The notes under the pieces were generated by a model. That model had not been told where the DNA came from, did no database searches, and saw only the letters and a list, made by a program, of their open reading frames with translations. From Phaeacidiphilus oryzae TH49 (GTDB lineage Bacteria > Actinomycetota > Actinomycetes > Streptomycetales > Streptomycetaceae), in assembly GCF_000744815.1 (NCBI RefSeq), contig NZ_JQMQ01000005.1, positions 6,529,801-6,593,800 on the forward strand: 64,000 nt of DNA, read 5' to 3'. The position numbers were made by a program, and so were the translations under genes. This document shows, piece by piece, positions 44,834 through 53,934 of the stretch (its first letter is position 1; the number at the start of each line of letters is the position of its first letter).

Positions 44834-45367
44834 TCACGGCGTGACCGCGAGCACCTGACCCGGCCAGGGGTCCCGGCCCGGGCGCTGGACGGAGAACGCC
44901 TCGGTCGGGCGGAAGCCGAGCCTGCGGTACTGGTCGACGAGCCGGCCGCCCGCGCCGGCGTAGCAGTCCACCCGGAGGAGGTCGAGGCCGCGCTCGCGGG
45001 CGATCTCGCGGGCGTCGGCGACCAGGGCGGCGCCGATCCCGCTCCCGCTCCGGGCGCGGTCGGTGACCAGCAGGCGGAGGTAGATCTCCGGCCCGGCGAG
45101 GGGTTCGACGTAGGACGGCGGCCGGTCCGCGAGGACGCAGACCCCGATCACCCGGCCGAGGCCGTCCTCGGCGATCCGGGCGGTGTGGTCGCGCAGGTAC
45201 TCCTCGACGTGGGCGACCCGGGCGGGGCTCGCCGAGTACCGCTCGCTGCCCCACTGCTCGGTGATGCCGCGCGCCACCAGCCACTCCACCGCGCCGTCCA
45301 GCAGGCCGAGGAGGGCCGGCAGGTCCGCGGGGCCGCCGGTTCGCACTGTGGGGATCTTCGTCGTCAT
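44834..45367 (-). CDS. GNAT family N-acetyltransferase
   Basis: A 177-residue acetyltransferase. The acetyl-CoA loop is in LRLLVTDRARSGSGIGAALVADAREIARERGL, followed by LLRVDCYAGAGGRLVDQYRRLGFRPTE. The N-terminus has LLDGAVEWLVARGITEQWGSE, shared with a group of small-molecule GNATs. The substrate is unknown. ATG 45367 is preceded by a weak GGGG site. Confidence 0.88.
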   Translation of the reverse strand: MTTKIPTVRTGGPADLPALLGLLDGAVEWLVARGITEQWGSERYSASPARVAHVEEYLRDHTARIAEDGLGRVIGVCVLADRPPSYVEPLAGPEIYLRLLVTDRARSGSGIGAALVADAREIARERGLDLLRVDCYAGAGGRLVDQYRRLGFRPTEAFSVQRPGRDPWPGQVLAVTP

Positions 45368-45462
45368 GCCCCCGTTTCTACCGCCTGCGGGCCGGCCTGC
45401 CGAGAGCGCGGGAAAACGGATTCGGCGGGAGGCCGTCAGTGCTGTACTGTTCCCCTCAACGA

Positions 45463-45536
45463 CGCGGGGTGGAGCAGCTCGGTAGCTCGCTGGGCTCATA
45501 ACCCAGAGGTCGCAGGTTCAAATCCTGTCCCCGCTA
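45463..45536 (+). tRNA. tRNA-Met (initiator, anticodon CAT)
   Basis: A 74-nt cloverleaf starting CGCGGGG and ending CCCCGCTA. The anticodon loop CTCATAA sits on a stem with three consecutive G-C pairs, and position 1 is unpaired (C against T): both mark an initiator tRNA. TTCAAAT in the T-loop is present. The 3' CCA is not encoded. Confidence 0.95.
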
Positions 45537-45543
45537 CGCAGAG

Positions 45544-45579
45544 GTGAGGGCCCGGTTTCCGCCGGGCCCTCACTGTTTT
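45544..45579 (+). terminator. Rho-independent terminator of the tRNA gene
   Basis: A 12-bp stem (45544-45555 with 45562-45573), 6-base loop, followed by TGTTTT. Confidence 0.85.
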
Positions 45580-45674
45580 CCGCGCGGGCCGCCGAGTGGC
45601 CGGGGCGGCGGGGCTGACGGACGATCAGATCAGGATCGACCGCCGCCCACGACCGCCGCTGAGGAGCCCGCCGC

Positions 45675-46484
45675 ATGCCCCCGCTCCCTCCCCGCTCCTG
45701 CCGTCGCCCTCGCCTCCGTCCTCGCTTTCGCCCTCGCTTTCGTCCTCTGCGTCCTCTCCGTCCTCGCGCTCGCCCCGCCGCCCTGCTCGGGCTCACCGCC
45801 ATCGCCGCCGTGGCGGCGGCCGCGCCCCCCGGCCCGGGCCCCGCCGTCCGGCCCGCGAGCGCGACCGCCGCACCGGCGCGGTGGCCCGTCCCGGTGAACC
45901 TCGCCCCGGGCACCGCCCAGGTCGTCACCGTCCAGTCGCGTGGCACCCACGCCACCGTGATCGCTTGGCAGTTGGAGCCGGACGGCGTCTGGCGGAGAGT
46001 GCTGGCGACCGCGGCAGGACGGGTGGGCGCCCACGGCGTCGTCGCCGGGGCGGCCCGCCGCCAGGGCACCCTGACCACCCCGACCGGGACGTACACCCTC
46101 ACCCAGGGCTTCGGCGTCGGCCCCGACCCGGGCACCCGGATGCCCTACCACCGGGTGGGCCCGCGGGACTGGTGGGTCGAGGATCCCGAGACCCGCTACT
46201 ACAACCAGCTGCGCCGCTCGGACCAGGGCGGCTTCCCCCTCACCGAGGACGGGCCGCGCGGCAGCGAGCACCTTGTCGACCACCCCGTCCCGTACCGCAA
46301 CGCGCTGGTCGTCGACTTCAACCGGAGCCCGGCGGTACCCGGCCGCGGAGCCGGCATCTTCCTCCACGACCTGGGCCCGAAGGGCGGCCCCACCGCCGGC
46401 TGCGTCGCCGTCCCGGCCCCCGTCCTCACCGCCGTCCTGCGCTGGGCCACCCCGTCCCAGCACCCGGAGATCGCCATCGGCTGA
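45675..46484 (+). CDS. Exported L,D-transpeptidase (YkuD family)
   Basis: A 269-residue cell-wall enzyme. A very Arg/Pro-rich N-terminal segment precedes one hydrophobic stretch (ALLGLTAIAAVAAAA), so it is secreted or membrane-anchored. The catalytic motif reads FLHDLGPKGGPTAGCVAVP, with the nucleophile Cys near residue 240 and the usual His upstream. It forms 3-3 crosslinks or related peptidoglycan attachments, or is a murein-processing relative. ATG 45675 follows GAGGAG. Confidence 0.85.
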   Translation: MPPLPPRSCRRPRLRPRFRPRFRPLRPLRPRARPAALLGLTAIAAVAAAAPPGPGPAVRPASATAAPARWPVPVNLAPGTAQVVTVQSRGTHATVIAWQLEPDGVWRRVLATAAGRVGAHGVVAGAARRQGTLTTPTGTYTLTQGFGVGPDPGTRMPYHRVGPRDWWVEDPETRYYNQLRRSDQGGFPLTEDGPRGSEHLVDHPVPYRNALVVDFNRSPAVPGRGAGIFLHDLGPKGGPTAGCVAVPAPVLTAVLRWATPSQHPEIAIG

Positions 46485-46494
46485 ACACCGCCTC

Positions 46495-46534
46495 GACGCT
46501 CCCGCGCGCGACGCTCCCGCGCGCGACGCTCCCG
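46495..46534. repeat. 15-bp tandem repeat
   Basis: GACGCTCCCGCGCGC occurs twice in direct succession and a third copy is truncated, in the gap after the transpeptidase gene. Confidence 0.8.
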
Positions 46535-46654
46535 GCCGCCCCGGCCCGTCGGCGCGGGCGGCGCGCCCTGGCCGGCTCCACCCCCGCCGCCAACGCCGCC
46601 CGGGGTTCCGCGGTGAGCCGCTGGGGCGGCTGAGTCGTGGCGGTGCCAAGGCTA

Positions 46655-46716
46655 TTGACGGGGTGTCGGAAGTCTCATAGATTGCCGCTGCATCGTGCGG
46701 ATGAAACGATTCATCC
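46655..46716 (+). promoter_or_regulatory. Promoter and LacI-type operator of the rhamnosidase gene
   Basis: TTGACG (46655-46660), 17 bases, TAGATT (46678-46683) form a near-consensus sigma-70-type promoter. The 18-bp palindrome GGATGAAACGATTCATCC (46699-46716) lies just after the expected transcription start. TGAAACG-type palindromes are typical LacI-family operators, so sugar-responsive repression is likely. No lacI gene is in the window. Confidence 0.7.
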
Positions 46717-46748
46717 TCCATCTTCCGGCGCAGTGAAGGGGTACTTCA

Positions 46749-49700
46749 GTGGCCAGTCAGACAACGATGTCAGAGCCGGATCCGATGAGTCGCCGCCGTT
46801 TCCTCGGCGTGGGCTCGGCGCTGGCCGCCGGGGCGCTCACGGCGGGGGCGGTCGGCGCGGCCGGCGCCCTCGCCACCCCCGCGCTGGCGGCCGCCGCCGG
46901 CACGCCCGCCGCCGGACCCGCGCCCGTCGACCTCTCCCCGGCGCACTGGATCTGGTACCCGGAGGGGAACCCCGCCACCGCCGCCCCGGCCGGCCACCGC
47001 TACTTCCGCAGGCGGTTCACCGTCCCCGCGGGCGAGGTGACGGACGCTCAGCTGGTGGTGACCGGCGACCAGGCGCTGAACGTATGGCTCAACGGAACCC
47101 CGCTCGCCGCCACCGCGCGGGCCGCCGACTCCTGGCGGAAGGCGGTCTACGTGGACCTCCGGCCCGCGCTGGTGCCCGGCGGCAGCAACACCCTCGCGCT
47201 GGCCGGCCGCAGCGGCGGCGGCCCCGCCGGCCTCCTCGGCCGGGTGCGGGTCGTCACCAGCGGTGGGACGGCGGACCTCGTCACTGACGGCAGTTGGTCG
47301 GTGGGACGCGAGGGGCCGACCGGCTGGGAGCAGCCCGCCTTCGACGACGGCGGCTGGGCGCCCGCCCGCGACCTCGGCCGATACGGCATCGCCCCCTGGC
47401 GTACCGGCGTGGCCGCGCCCGACCTCTCCGCCCCCTCGCCGCTGGCGGTGGTCGACGGCACGGTCGAGCACCGCAGCACTCCGCTGGGCATCGACACCGG
47501 TCAGCCGCGCTTCGGCTGGGTCCTGGGCTCGACAGAGAACGGGCTGCGCCAGGCCGGCTACCAGCTCCAGGTCTCCACCACCCCCGAGGGCGGCGGCGAC
47601 GTATGGGACAGCGGCCGGGTCGCCTCCGCCCAGCAGATCGACCTCGCGTACGCCGGCCCCGCCCTGGCCGGCCTGACCCGGTACCACTGGCGGGTGCGGG
47701 TCTGGGACGGGCAGGGCCGGGCCGGCGCCTGGAGCGCCGTGCGGTGGTTCGAGACCGGGCTGATGGCCCCGGCGAAGGAGTGGACCGCCGCCTTCATCGG
47801 CGGACCGGCCGCCCCGGACCTCTCCGGCGCCTCCTGGATCTGGTACCCGGAGGGCGATCCTGCCTCCGGGCTGCCCGTCGAGGACCGCTACTTCCGGCGC
47901 GACTTCACCCTCGGCTCCGCGCCCGCCGCGGCCACCCTGATCGTCACCGGCGACGACACCGCCGACGTGTGGGTCAACGGGGTGGAGGTCAGCACCTCGC
48001 CCCGGGTCACCGACTCCTGGAAGACCTCGGCCACCGTCGACGTCACCGCCCATCTGGCGGCCGGCGCCAACACCCTGGCCGTGGCGAGCTCCAACACCAC
48101 CCAGTCCCCGGCCGGCATGATCGCCAAGCTGATCGTGGACGGCGCCACGGCCCTCGTCACCGACTCCTCCTGGAAGGCCGCCAAGTCCGCGCCCGCCGGC
48201 TGGAACACCGCGGGGTACGACGACGGCGACGCGGCCGTCTGGCCCGCCGCGCTGGTGGTGGCCGGCTACGGCAGCGGGCCGTGGGGGGCTGATGTCCGGG
48301 TGGTGACGCCGGCGCCGATGCTCCGCAAGGCATTCACGGTCGCCAAGCCGGTCGCCTCCGCCCGGCTGCTGACCACCGCGCTGGGCCTCCACGAGACCCG
48401 TCTGAACGGCCGGAAGGTCGGCGACGAGGCCCTCGCGCCCGGCTGGACCGACTACCGCAAGCGGGTGCAGTACCGGGTGCACGACGTCACCTCGCAGATC
48501 CGGCGCGGCGCCAACGTGCTGGGCGCCTGGCTCGGCAACGGCTGGTACTCCGGCAACGTCGGCTTCGCCGGCACCGCGATCTACGGCTCCCGGCCGTGGT
48601 ACTCCGCGCAGTTGGCCCTCACCTTCACCGACGGCAGCACCCAGGTGCTGAGGACCGACGGCAGCTGGCGGACCGCGACCGGTGCCATCCGGGCCGACGA
48701 CCTCTACCAGGGCGAGACCTTCGACTCCCGTCTGGACGCGGCCGGTTGGGACGCTCCCGGCTTCGACGACGGCCGGTGGTCCGCCGTGGCGGTGTCCGGC
48801 GACGCCGCCCCCACCCTGGTCTCCCAGATCGACGACGGCGTCACCGTCCACCAGGAGCTGCGCCCGGTCTCGGTCGCCCAGCCGGCCCCCGGCGTGTGGA
48901 TCTTCGACCTCGGCCAGAACTTCGCCGGCTGGACCCGGATCGCCGTCCGCGGCCCGGCGGGGACGCAGGTGACCGTCCGGCACGGCGAGGTGCTCAATCC
49001 GGACGGCACCCTCTACACCGCCAACCTCCGCACCGCCCAGGCCACCGACCGGTTCGTGCTGTCCGGCACGGGCCGGACCGAGACCTACGAGCCCCGGTTC
49101 ACCGTCCACGGCTTCCGGTACGTCGAACTCACCGGCCTCCCGGCCGGATTCACCCCGGACGCGGGCACCGTGACCGGCCGCGCGGCCTGGACCGACGCGG
49201 CCCAGGCGGGCACCTTCGACACCTCCGACGAGCTGGTCGACCGGATCCAGCACAACATCCTGTGGGGCGAGCGCAGCAACATGCTCTCCATCCCCACCGA
49301 CTGCCCGCAGCGGGACGAACGGCTCGGCTGGACCGGCGACATCGGCGCCTTCTGCGCCACCTCCACCTTCAACCTGGACACCCGCCGCTTCCTGGCCAAG
49401 TTCGCCGACGACCTGACCGACGCCCAGCGCTCGGACGGCGCCTTCACCGACGTCGCCCCCGCGGTGATCAGCGGGGCGGGCACGGCCGGCTGGGGCGACG
49501 CGGGGGTGATCGTGCCCTTCACCATGTGGCAGCGCTTCGGCGACCTGCGGGTGGTGGACCGGCACTTCGCGGCGATGGCCCAGTGGGTGGACTACCTCCG
49601 CTCCACCTCCGGCAGCGATCTGATCCGCGATCAGCAGACCTACGGCGACTGGCTGAACGTCGACGACAACACCGCCCAGGACCTGATCTGCACGGCCTTC

Positions 49701-50510
49701 TTCGCCCACGCGGCCCGGATGGTCGCCGAGATGGCCTCGGCCACCGGCCGCTCGGCCGAGGCCGCCTCGTACGGGAAGCTGGCCGACCAGGTGGCGGCCG
49801 CCTTCACCGGCCGGTTCGTCGCGGCCGACGGCACGGTGAGCGGCGACACCCAGACCGGCTATGTGCTGCCGCTGGCCTTCGGGCTGCTGCCGGAGCCCCT
49901 GGTCCAGCCGGCCGCCGACAAGCTGGCCGCGAAGGTCGCCGCGTGCGGCGGCCATCTCAGCGTCGGCTTCCTCGGCGTGGAGAACCTGCTGCACGTGCTG
50001 GCCGATCACGGCCACGCCGACACCGCCTACCGCATCCTGCTGCAGCGGGACTTCCCCGGCTGGGGCTACATGATCGCCAACGGGGCGACCACCGTCTGGG
50101 AGCGCTGGGACGGGATCAGGACCGACGGCTCCTTCAACGACCCGGGGATGAACTCCTTCAACCACTACGGTCTCGGCTCGGTCGGCGACTTCCTCTACCG
50201 CCGGGTCGGCGGCCTCGCCCCGGCGAGCCCCGGGTACGGCTCGCTGCGGATCGCCCCCGTCGTCGGCGGCGGTCTGACCTCGGCCCGCAGCACGTACCAG
50301 ACCGGCTACGGCACGGCCTCCAGCGACTGGGCGGTGGCCGGCGGCCGGCTGGCGCTGCACGTCGCGGTCCCGGTCAACACCACCGCCACGGTGACGGTGC
50401 CGACCTCCCGGCCGGACTCCGTCACCGCCCCGGCGGAGGCGGTCCCGACGGGGGTGCCGGGGACCTACTACCTGCCGGCGGGGCGGTACACCTTCACGGC
50501 GGCGAGCTAG
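46749..50510 (+). CDS. Tat-exported alpha-L-rhamnosidase (GH78), large multidomain
   Basis: A 1253-residue extracellular hydrolase. The twin-arginine signal MSRRRFLGVGSALAAG is followed by two homologous beta-sandwich modules (about residues 58-150 and 357-455), each opening with S-x-WIWYPEG and containing VTGD...VWVNG/VWLNG. Next comes the Bac_rhamnosid N-terminal region (LRKAFTVAKPVASARL, LNGRKVGDEALAPGWTDYRKRVQY). The catalytic (alpha/alpha)6-barrel has ERSNMLSIPTDCPQRDERLGWTGD, where the acidic residues act, and NGATTVWERWDG. GTG 46749 follows GAAGGGG. It is expressed alone behind a LacI-type operator. Confidence 0.93.
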   Translation: MASQTTMSEPDPMSRRRFLGVGSALAAGALTAGAVGAAGALATPALAAAAGTPAAGPAPVDLSPAHWIWYPEGNPATAAPAGHRYFRRRFTVPAGEVTDAQLVVTGDQALNVWLNGTPLAATARAADSWRKAVYVDLRPALVPGGSNTLALAGRSGGGPAGLLGRVRVVTSGGTADLVTDGSWSVGREGPTGWEQPAFDDGGWAPARDLGRYGIAPWRTGVAAPDLSAPSPLAVVDGTVEHRSTPLGIDTGQPRFGWVLGSTENGLRQAGYQLQVSTTPEGGGDVWDSGRVASAQQIDLAYAGPALAGLTRYHWRVRVWDGQGRAGAWSAVRWFETGLMAPAKEWTAAFIGGPAAPDLSGASWIWYPEGDPASGLPVEDRYFRRDFTLGSAPAAATLIVTGDDTADVWVNGVEVSTSPRVTDSWKTSATVDVTAHLAAGANTLAVASSNTTQSPAGMIAKLIVDGATALVTDSSWKAAKSAPAGWNTAGYDDGDAAVWPAALVVAGYGSGPWGADVRVVTPAPMLRKAFTVAKPVASARLLTTALGLHETRLNGRKVGDEALAPGWTDYRKRVQYRVHDVTSQIRRGANVLGAWLGNGWYSGNVGFAGTAIYGSRPWYSAQLALTFTDGSTQVLRTDGSWRTATGAIRADDLYQGETFDSRLDAAGWDAPGFDDGRWSAVAVSGDAAPTLVSQIDDGVTVHQELRPVSVAQPAPGVWIFDLGQNFAGWTRIAVRGPAGTQVTVRHGEVLNPDGTLYTANLRTAQATDRFVLSGTGRTETYEPRFTVHGFRYVELTGLPAGFTPDAGTVTGRAAWTDAAQAGTFDTSDELVDRIQHNILWGERSNMLSIPTDCPQRDERLGWTGDIGAFCATSTFNLDTRRFLAKFADDLTDAQRSDGAFTDVAPAVISGAGTAGWGDAGVIVPFTMWQRFGDLRVVDRHFAAMAQWVDYLRSTSGSDLIRDQQTYGDWLNVDDNTAQDLICTAFFAHAARMVAEMASATGRSAEAASYGKLADQVAAAFTGRFVAADGTVSGDTQTGYVLPLAFGLLPEPLVQPAADKLAAKVAACGGHLSVGFLGVENLLHVLADHGHADTAYRILLQRDFPGWGYMIANGATTVWERWDGIRTDGSFNDPGMNSFNHYGLGSVGDFLYRRVGGLAPASPGYGSLRIAPVVGGGLTSARSTYQTGYGTASSDWAVAGGRLALHVAVPVNTTATVTVPTSRPDSVTAPAEAVPTGVPGTYYLPAGRYTFTAAS

Positions 50511-50575
50511 GCGGCCGGGCGGCCCGGCGGCCCAGGCGGCCCGGCGGCCCAGGCGGCCCGGCGGCCGAGGCGAGC
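50511..50575. repeat. Tandem repeat of CGGCCCAGGCGGCC units
   Basis: Several imperfect copies of a 15-16 base unit (GGCGGCCCGGCGGCCCA) follow the rhamnosidase stop, in the convergent spacer before the M20 gene. Confidence 0.7.
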
Positions 50576-50636
50576 CGTCCCGAGGCCGCCCGGCACGCCC
50601 GGCCGCCCCGCCTCCCGGCCCTCCCGTCGGCCGCCC

Positions 50637-51761
50637 CTACCGCCCCGACACCCCGCCGATCAGCGCAGCCACCAGCGCCGCCCGGCGGGGGAGTTCGGCG
50701 AGGAGGGCGTACTCGCCGGGTGCGTGGGCGTGGTCGCCGACGGCGCCGAGGCCGTCCAGGGTGGGGATGCCGATCCCCGCGGTGAAGTTGCCGTCGGAGC
50801 CGCCGCCGACGGCCACCGCCGGGAGTTCGCCGAGGTCCAGGCGGGCGGCGGCGTCCCGGGCCAGGGCGAGGAGGCCGGCGCACTGCTCGGGCTCCATCGG
50901 GCGGCGGTTGACGCCGCCCTCGACGAGGACCCGGGCCTCCGGGTGCCGGGGCTTCAGGGCGAGCATCCGGGTGTGGAGGGCGTCCTGGTCCGCAGCGGTG
51001 GCGGCCCGGGCGTCGATCTCCACATGGGCGGTCGCCGGCACGGTGTTGGTCGTGGTGCCGGCGGCCGCGACGGTCGGGACGACGGTGAGCGAGCCGGCGC
51101 CCATCGCGTCGATCTCCTGGACCAGGGCGGCCAGTTCGAGGAGGGCGTTGACCCCCTTCTCCGGTTCCAGCCCGGCGTGGGCGGCGCGGCCGGTGACCCG
51201 GACCGTGTAGCGGCTGACACCCTTTCGGGCGGTCTTGAGCGCCCCGCCCGCCGAGCCCTCGGTCACCAGGACGGCCGAGCAGCCCGCCGCCACCCGCTCG
51301 ATCAGCGGGCGGAAGACCGGCGAGCCCAGCTCCTCGTCGGTGGTGAGGAGGAGGCCGCACCCGGTGGCGTCCGGGCCGCCCGCCGCCGCCATCGCGTACA
51401 TCGCCTGGACGACGCCCGCCTTCATGTCGAAGGCGCCCGGCGCGGAGATCCGCAGCTCGTCCCTGAGCGGCCGCGGCCAGTCGGCGAGGGTGCCGATCGG
51501 CCAGACGGTGTCCAGGTGGCCGAGGAGGAGGACGCCGCCCGGCGCGGGCTCCCAGAGGAGGGCGGGGCGGCCCTCCTCGGTGAGCCGGCCCGGCGGCCGG
51601 CCGAGCAGCCCGGTACCGAGGGCGGCGGCGTGCTCGGCCACGGCGTGGAGGGCGGCCAGGTCCTCCGAGGGGGACTCGATCCGGCAGAGGTCGAGCACCG
51701 CGCCGGCCATCTCCTCGGTGCGGGCGGCCAGGTCGGCGAGGAGCCCGGGGCGGACGGCCAT
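50637..51761 (-). CDS. M20 family amidohydrolase (N-acyl-L-amino acid deacylase type)
   Basis: A 374-residue dinuclear zinc hydrolase. Metal-ligand motifs are LLGHLDTVW, DMKAG and TTDEELGSP (Glu-Glu), and the dimerisation domain has VTGRAAHAGLEPEKGVNAL. The C-terminal GGGSDGNFTAGIGIPTLDGLG precedes the last His. It resembles ArgE/carboxypeptidase G2. Its start shares one base with the stop of the racemase gene, so it is translated together with it and probably releases the L-amino acid from the N-acyl product. Confidence 0.9.
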   Translation of the reverse strand: MAVRPGLLADLAARTEEMAGAVLDLCRIESPSEDLAALHAVAEHAAALGTGLLGRPPGRLTEEGRPALLWEPAPGGVLLLGHLDTVWPIGTLADWPRPLRDELRISAPGAFDMKAGVVQAMYAMAAAGGPDATGCGLLLTTDEELGSPVFRPLIERVAAGCSAVLVTEGSAGGALKTARKGVSRYTVRVTGRAAHAGLEPEKGVNALLELAALVQEIDAMGAGSLTVVPTVAAAGTTTNTVPATAHVEIDARAATAADQDALHTRMLALKPRHPEARVLVEGGVNRRPMEPEQCAGLLALARDAAARLDLGELPAVAVGGGSDGNFTAGIGIPTLDGLGAVGDHAHAPGEYALLAELPRRAALVAALIGGVSGR

Positions 51762-52966
51762 CACCGCGCCTCCGCACGGCCGGCGTCCTGCGCGGCAGCC
51801 GGGCCGGCACCCCGCGCCTGCGAGCTCTCCCGCCGCACGGTCTCCGGCCTTACGCTCTCCGGCCGCACGGTCTCCCGGCGCACGGTCAGTTCGGCGAGGA
51901 CCTCCGGGATCGGGGTGACGCCGATGCCCGGTCCGTCCGGCACCGCGATCCGGCCGTCGGCAACGGTGAACGGCTCGGTCAGGTCCTGGCGGAAGTAGCG
52001 GTCGGAGCCGGAGATGTCGGACGGCAGGGTGAAGCCGGGCAGCCCGGCGAGCGCCAGGTTGGCCGCCCGTCCGACGCCGCTCTCCAGCATCCCGCCGGCC
52101 CAGACCGGCACCCCGGCGGCCGCGCAGACGTCGTGCACCCGGCGGGCCTCCAGATAGCCGCCGACCCGCCCGGGCTTGATGTTGACGATCCGGCAGGCGC
52201 CCATCGCGATCGCCTCGTGGGCGGCCCGCGCCGAGGTGATCGACTCGTCCAGGCAGATCGGCGTCTCCAGGCCGGCCGCGGCCAGCTGGGCGTGCCCGGC
52301 GACATCCTCCTCCGGCAGCGGCTGCTCGATCAGCAGCAGGTCGAAGCGGTCGAGGGCGCGGAGGGTGCGGAGGTCGTTGCGGGTGTAGGCGGCGTTGGCG
52401 TCCACCTGGAGCAGCACCTCGTCCCCGAAGCGCTCGCGGACGGCGGCGACCGGCGCCAGGTCCCAGCCGGGCTCGATCTTGAGCTTGATCCGGGCGTAGC
52501 CGGCCGCCAGGTATCCGCCGACGGCGTCCAGCAGCGCGGGCACGGAGTCGTGGATGCCGACCGAGACGCCCGAGCTGACCGAGGCCTGGACGGCGCCCAG
52601 GTAGGCCGCCAGCGGCATGCCGGCCGCCCGGAGCTGGGCGTCCAGGACGGCGGTCTCCAGGGCGGCCTTGGCCATCCGGTGGCCGTGGACGGGGGCCAGC
52701 GCCGGGGCGACGGCCGCGGCGGTCACGTCCGGGAGGGCGAGCAGCCGGGGGAGCAGCTGGTCCGCGAGCACCCGGTGGGCGGCCTCGGTGTACTCGCTGG
52801 AGTAGAGGGGCTCGGCCATGGCCACGCACTCGCCCCAGCCCTCGGCCCCGTCCGCGACGACCCGCACCAGCAGGACGTCGCGGCGAGTCTGGGTGCCGAA
52901 GGAGGTGCGGAAGGGGGCGACCAACGGCAGGTCGAGCCGCAGCAGTTCGACGAGGTCGATCTTCAT
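51761..52966 (-). CDS. N-acylamino acid racemase / o-succinylbenzoate synthase-like enolase
   Basis: A 401-residue enolase-superfamily enzyme of the MenC/NSAR group. The catalytic Lys pair is in ARIKLKIEP (near residue 162), metal ligands in LLQVDANAAY, LLIEQPLP and CLDESI, and the second base Lys in VNIKPGRVGG. The last 45 residues are an Arg/Glu/Pro repeat tail (RRETVRPES-like) not typical of the family. Position between a GNAT gene (ATGA overlap) and an M20 hydrolase argues for N-succinyl/N-acylamino acid racemase rather than menaquinone synthesis. Confidence 0.88.
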   Translation of the reverse strand: MKIDLVELLRLDLPLVAPFRTSFGTQTRRDVLLVRVVADGAEGWGECVAMAEPLYSSEYTEAAHRVLADQLLPRLLALPDVTAAAVAPALAPVHGHRMAKAALETAVLDAQLRAAGMPLAAYLGAVQASVSSGVSVGIHDSVPALLDAVGGYLAAGYARIKLKIEPGWDLAPVAAVRERFGDEVLLQVDANAAYTRNDLRTLRALDRFDLLLIEQPLPEEDVAGHAQLAAAGLETPICLDESITSARAAHEAIAMGACRIVNIKPGRVGGYLEARRVHDVCAAAGVPVWAGGMLESGVGRAANLALAGLPGFTLPSDISGSDRYFRQDLTEPFTVADGRIAVPDGPGIGVTPIPEVLAELTVRRETVRPESVRPETVRRESSQARGAGPAAAQDAGRAEAR

Positions 52967-53871
52967 GCGAGGGGGCTCTCCTCAGGTGTCGGGGCAGGCT
53001 CGGTGCGGAGGGGTTCGGACGGCGGTACGAGGGTGCAGCGGCCGTCGGCGGTCACGCCGGTCCAGCGGTAGCCGGCGTCCAGCAGCGGCGCCATCCGCTC
53101 GCGCAGCGCGTGCCGCCAGGCCAGGGCGTGGGCGGGGGGCACGGCGATGGGGAGCCGGAGGACCACGCGGGGGCTCTCGCTCGCGTCCCCGCCAGCGGAC
53201 GCACCGGTGCTCGTAGCGGCGCGGGTGCCCGCGTCCGCGTCCGTACCCGCGCGCGGCGACCGCGGGGCTCCGCCGGAGCGGCGGTCGGCGACCGGCTCGC
53301 CGTCCGCCCCGGGGCCCAGCACCGGTTCCTCCGCCGGGGGCGGGCCGGGGTCGGGGGCCGGGCCGGACAGCTCCCAGTGGACGAGCACCCGGTCGCTCGG
53401 CAGCCCGCTGTTCCGGCTGTCCGGCATCTCCCCGTAGTAGTCCGGGAGGTAGCCGACGCCCGCGGCTCCCAGCCGGTCGATGTTGAAGACCGCGTTGCGG
53501 TGCACCAGCGGATCGAAGGTCCAGGTCATAGCCGTGATCCCGCGGTCCAGGCACCACCGGCGCTGGTGCTGCTTGATCGCCCGGCCGATCCCCGTCCCCT
53601 GGCGGGCCGGGTCGACGCCGACGATGTGCGAGTGGAGGGCGGGCCGGTCCGGGGAGCGGAACCCGAGCGCGCCGCCGACCAGCCGCCCGTTCCCGTCCCG
53701 GGCGCCCAGCACCATCCCGCCGCACTGCGCCAGGGCGCGCAGCACCGCGAAGGGGACCAGCGGGGCCGGGGAGCCCCAGATCCGGTCCAGCAGCGCGCCC
53801 AGGGCCTCCAGCTCCTCCCGCCGCCGGAGGTCGGTTATCCGCAGATCGTCGGTCATGGCCGCAGCGTTCAT
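52963..53871 (-). CDS. GNAT N-acyltransferase, first gene of the racemase operon
   Basis: A 302-residue GNAT protein, longer than usual. The acyl-CoA site is SHIVGVDPARQGTGIGRAIKQHQRRWC, followed by MTWTFDPLVHRNAVFNIDRLGA and YLPDYYGEM. A low-complexity Asp/Ala/Gly/Ser segment (about 205-245) precedes a C-terminal domain. The same GNAT type is found next to N-succinylamino acid racemases in other bacteria, where it acylates D-amino acids. ATG 53871 is chosen; ATG 53856 is possible. Its stop overlaps the racemase start as ATGA. Confidence 0.85.
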   Translation of the reverse strand: MNAAAMTDDLRITDLRRREELEALGALLDRIWGSPAPLVPFAVLRALAQCGGMVLGARDGNGRLVGGALGFRSPDRPALHSHIVGVDPARQGTGIGRAIKQHQRRWCLDRGITAMTWTFDPLVHRNAVFNIDRLGAAGVGYLPDYYGEMPDSRNSGLPSDRVLVHWELSGPAPDPGPPPAEEPVLGPGADGEPVADRRSGGAPRSPRAGTDADAGTRAATSTGASAGGDASESPRVVLRLPIAVPPAHALAWRHALRERMAPLLDAGYRWTGVTADGRCTLVPPSEPLRTEPAPTPEESPLA

Positions 53872-53934
53872 GACCGCAGCCTGCCCCGCCGGGCGCGGCT
53901 GGGCGTCGTCCCCCGCGTCAAGCGGACCGCGGCC

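Noticed and set aside
45463-46484. tRNA-fMet as an integration site with an integrated element downstream
   Set aside because: No repeat of the tRNA 3' end, no integrase and no phage or plasmid genes follow; the next gene is a chromosomal-type L,D-transpeptidase.
46770-50360. A 1196-codon minus-strand open frame
   Set aside because: Antisense of the rhamnosidase gene, with Gly/Arg/Val-rich composition and no recognisable domain.
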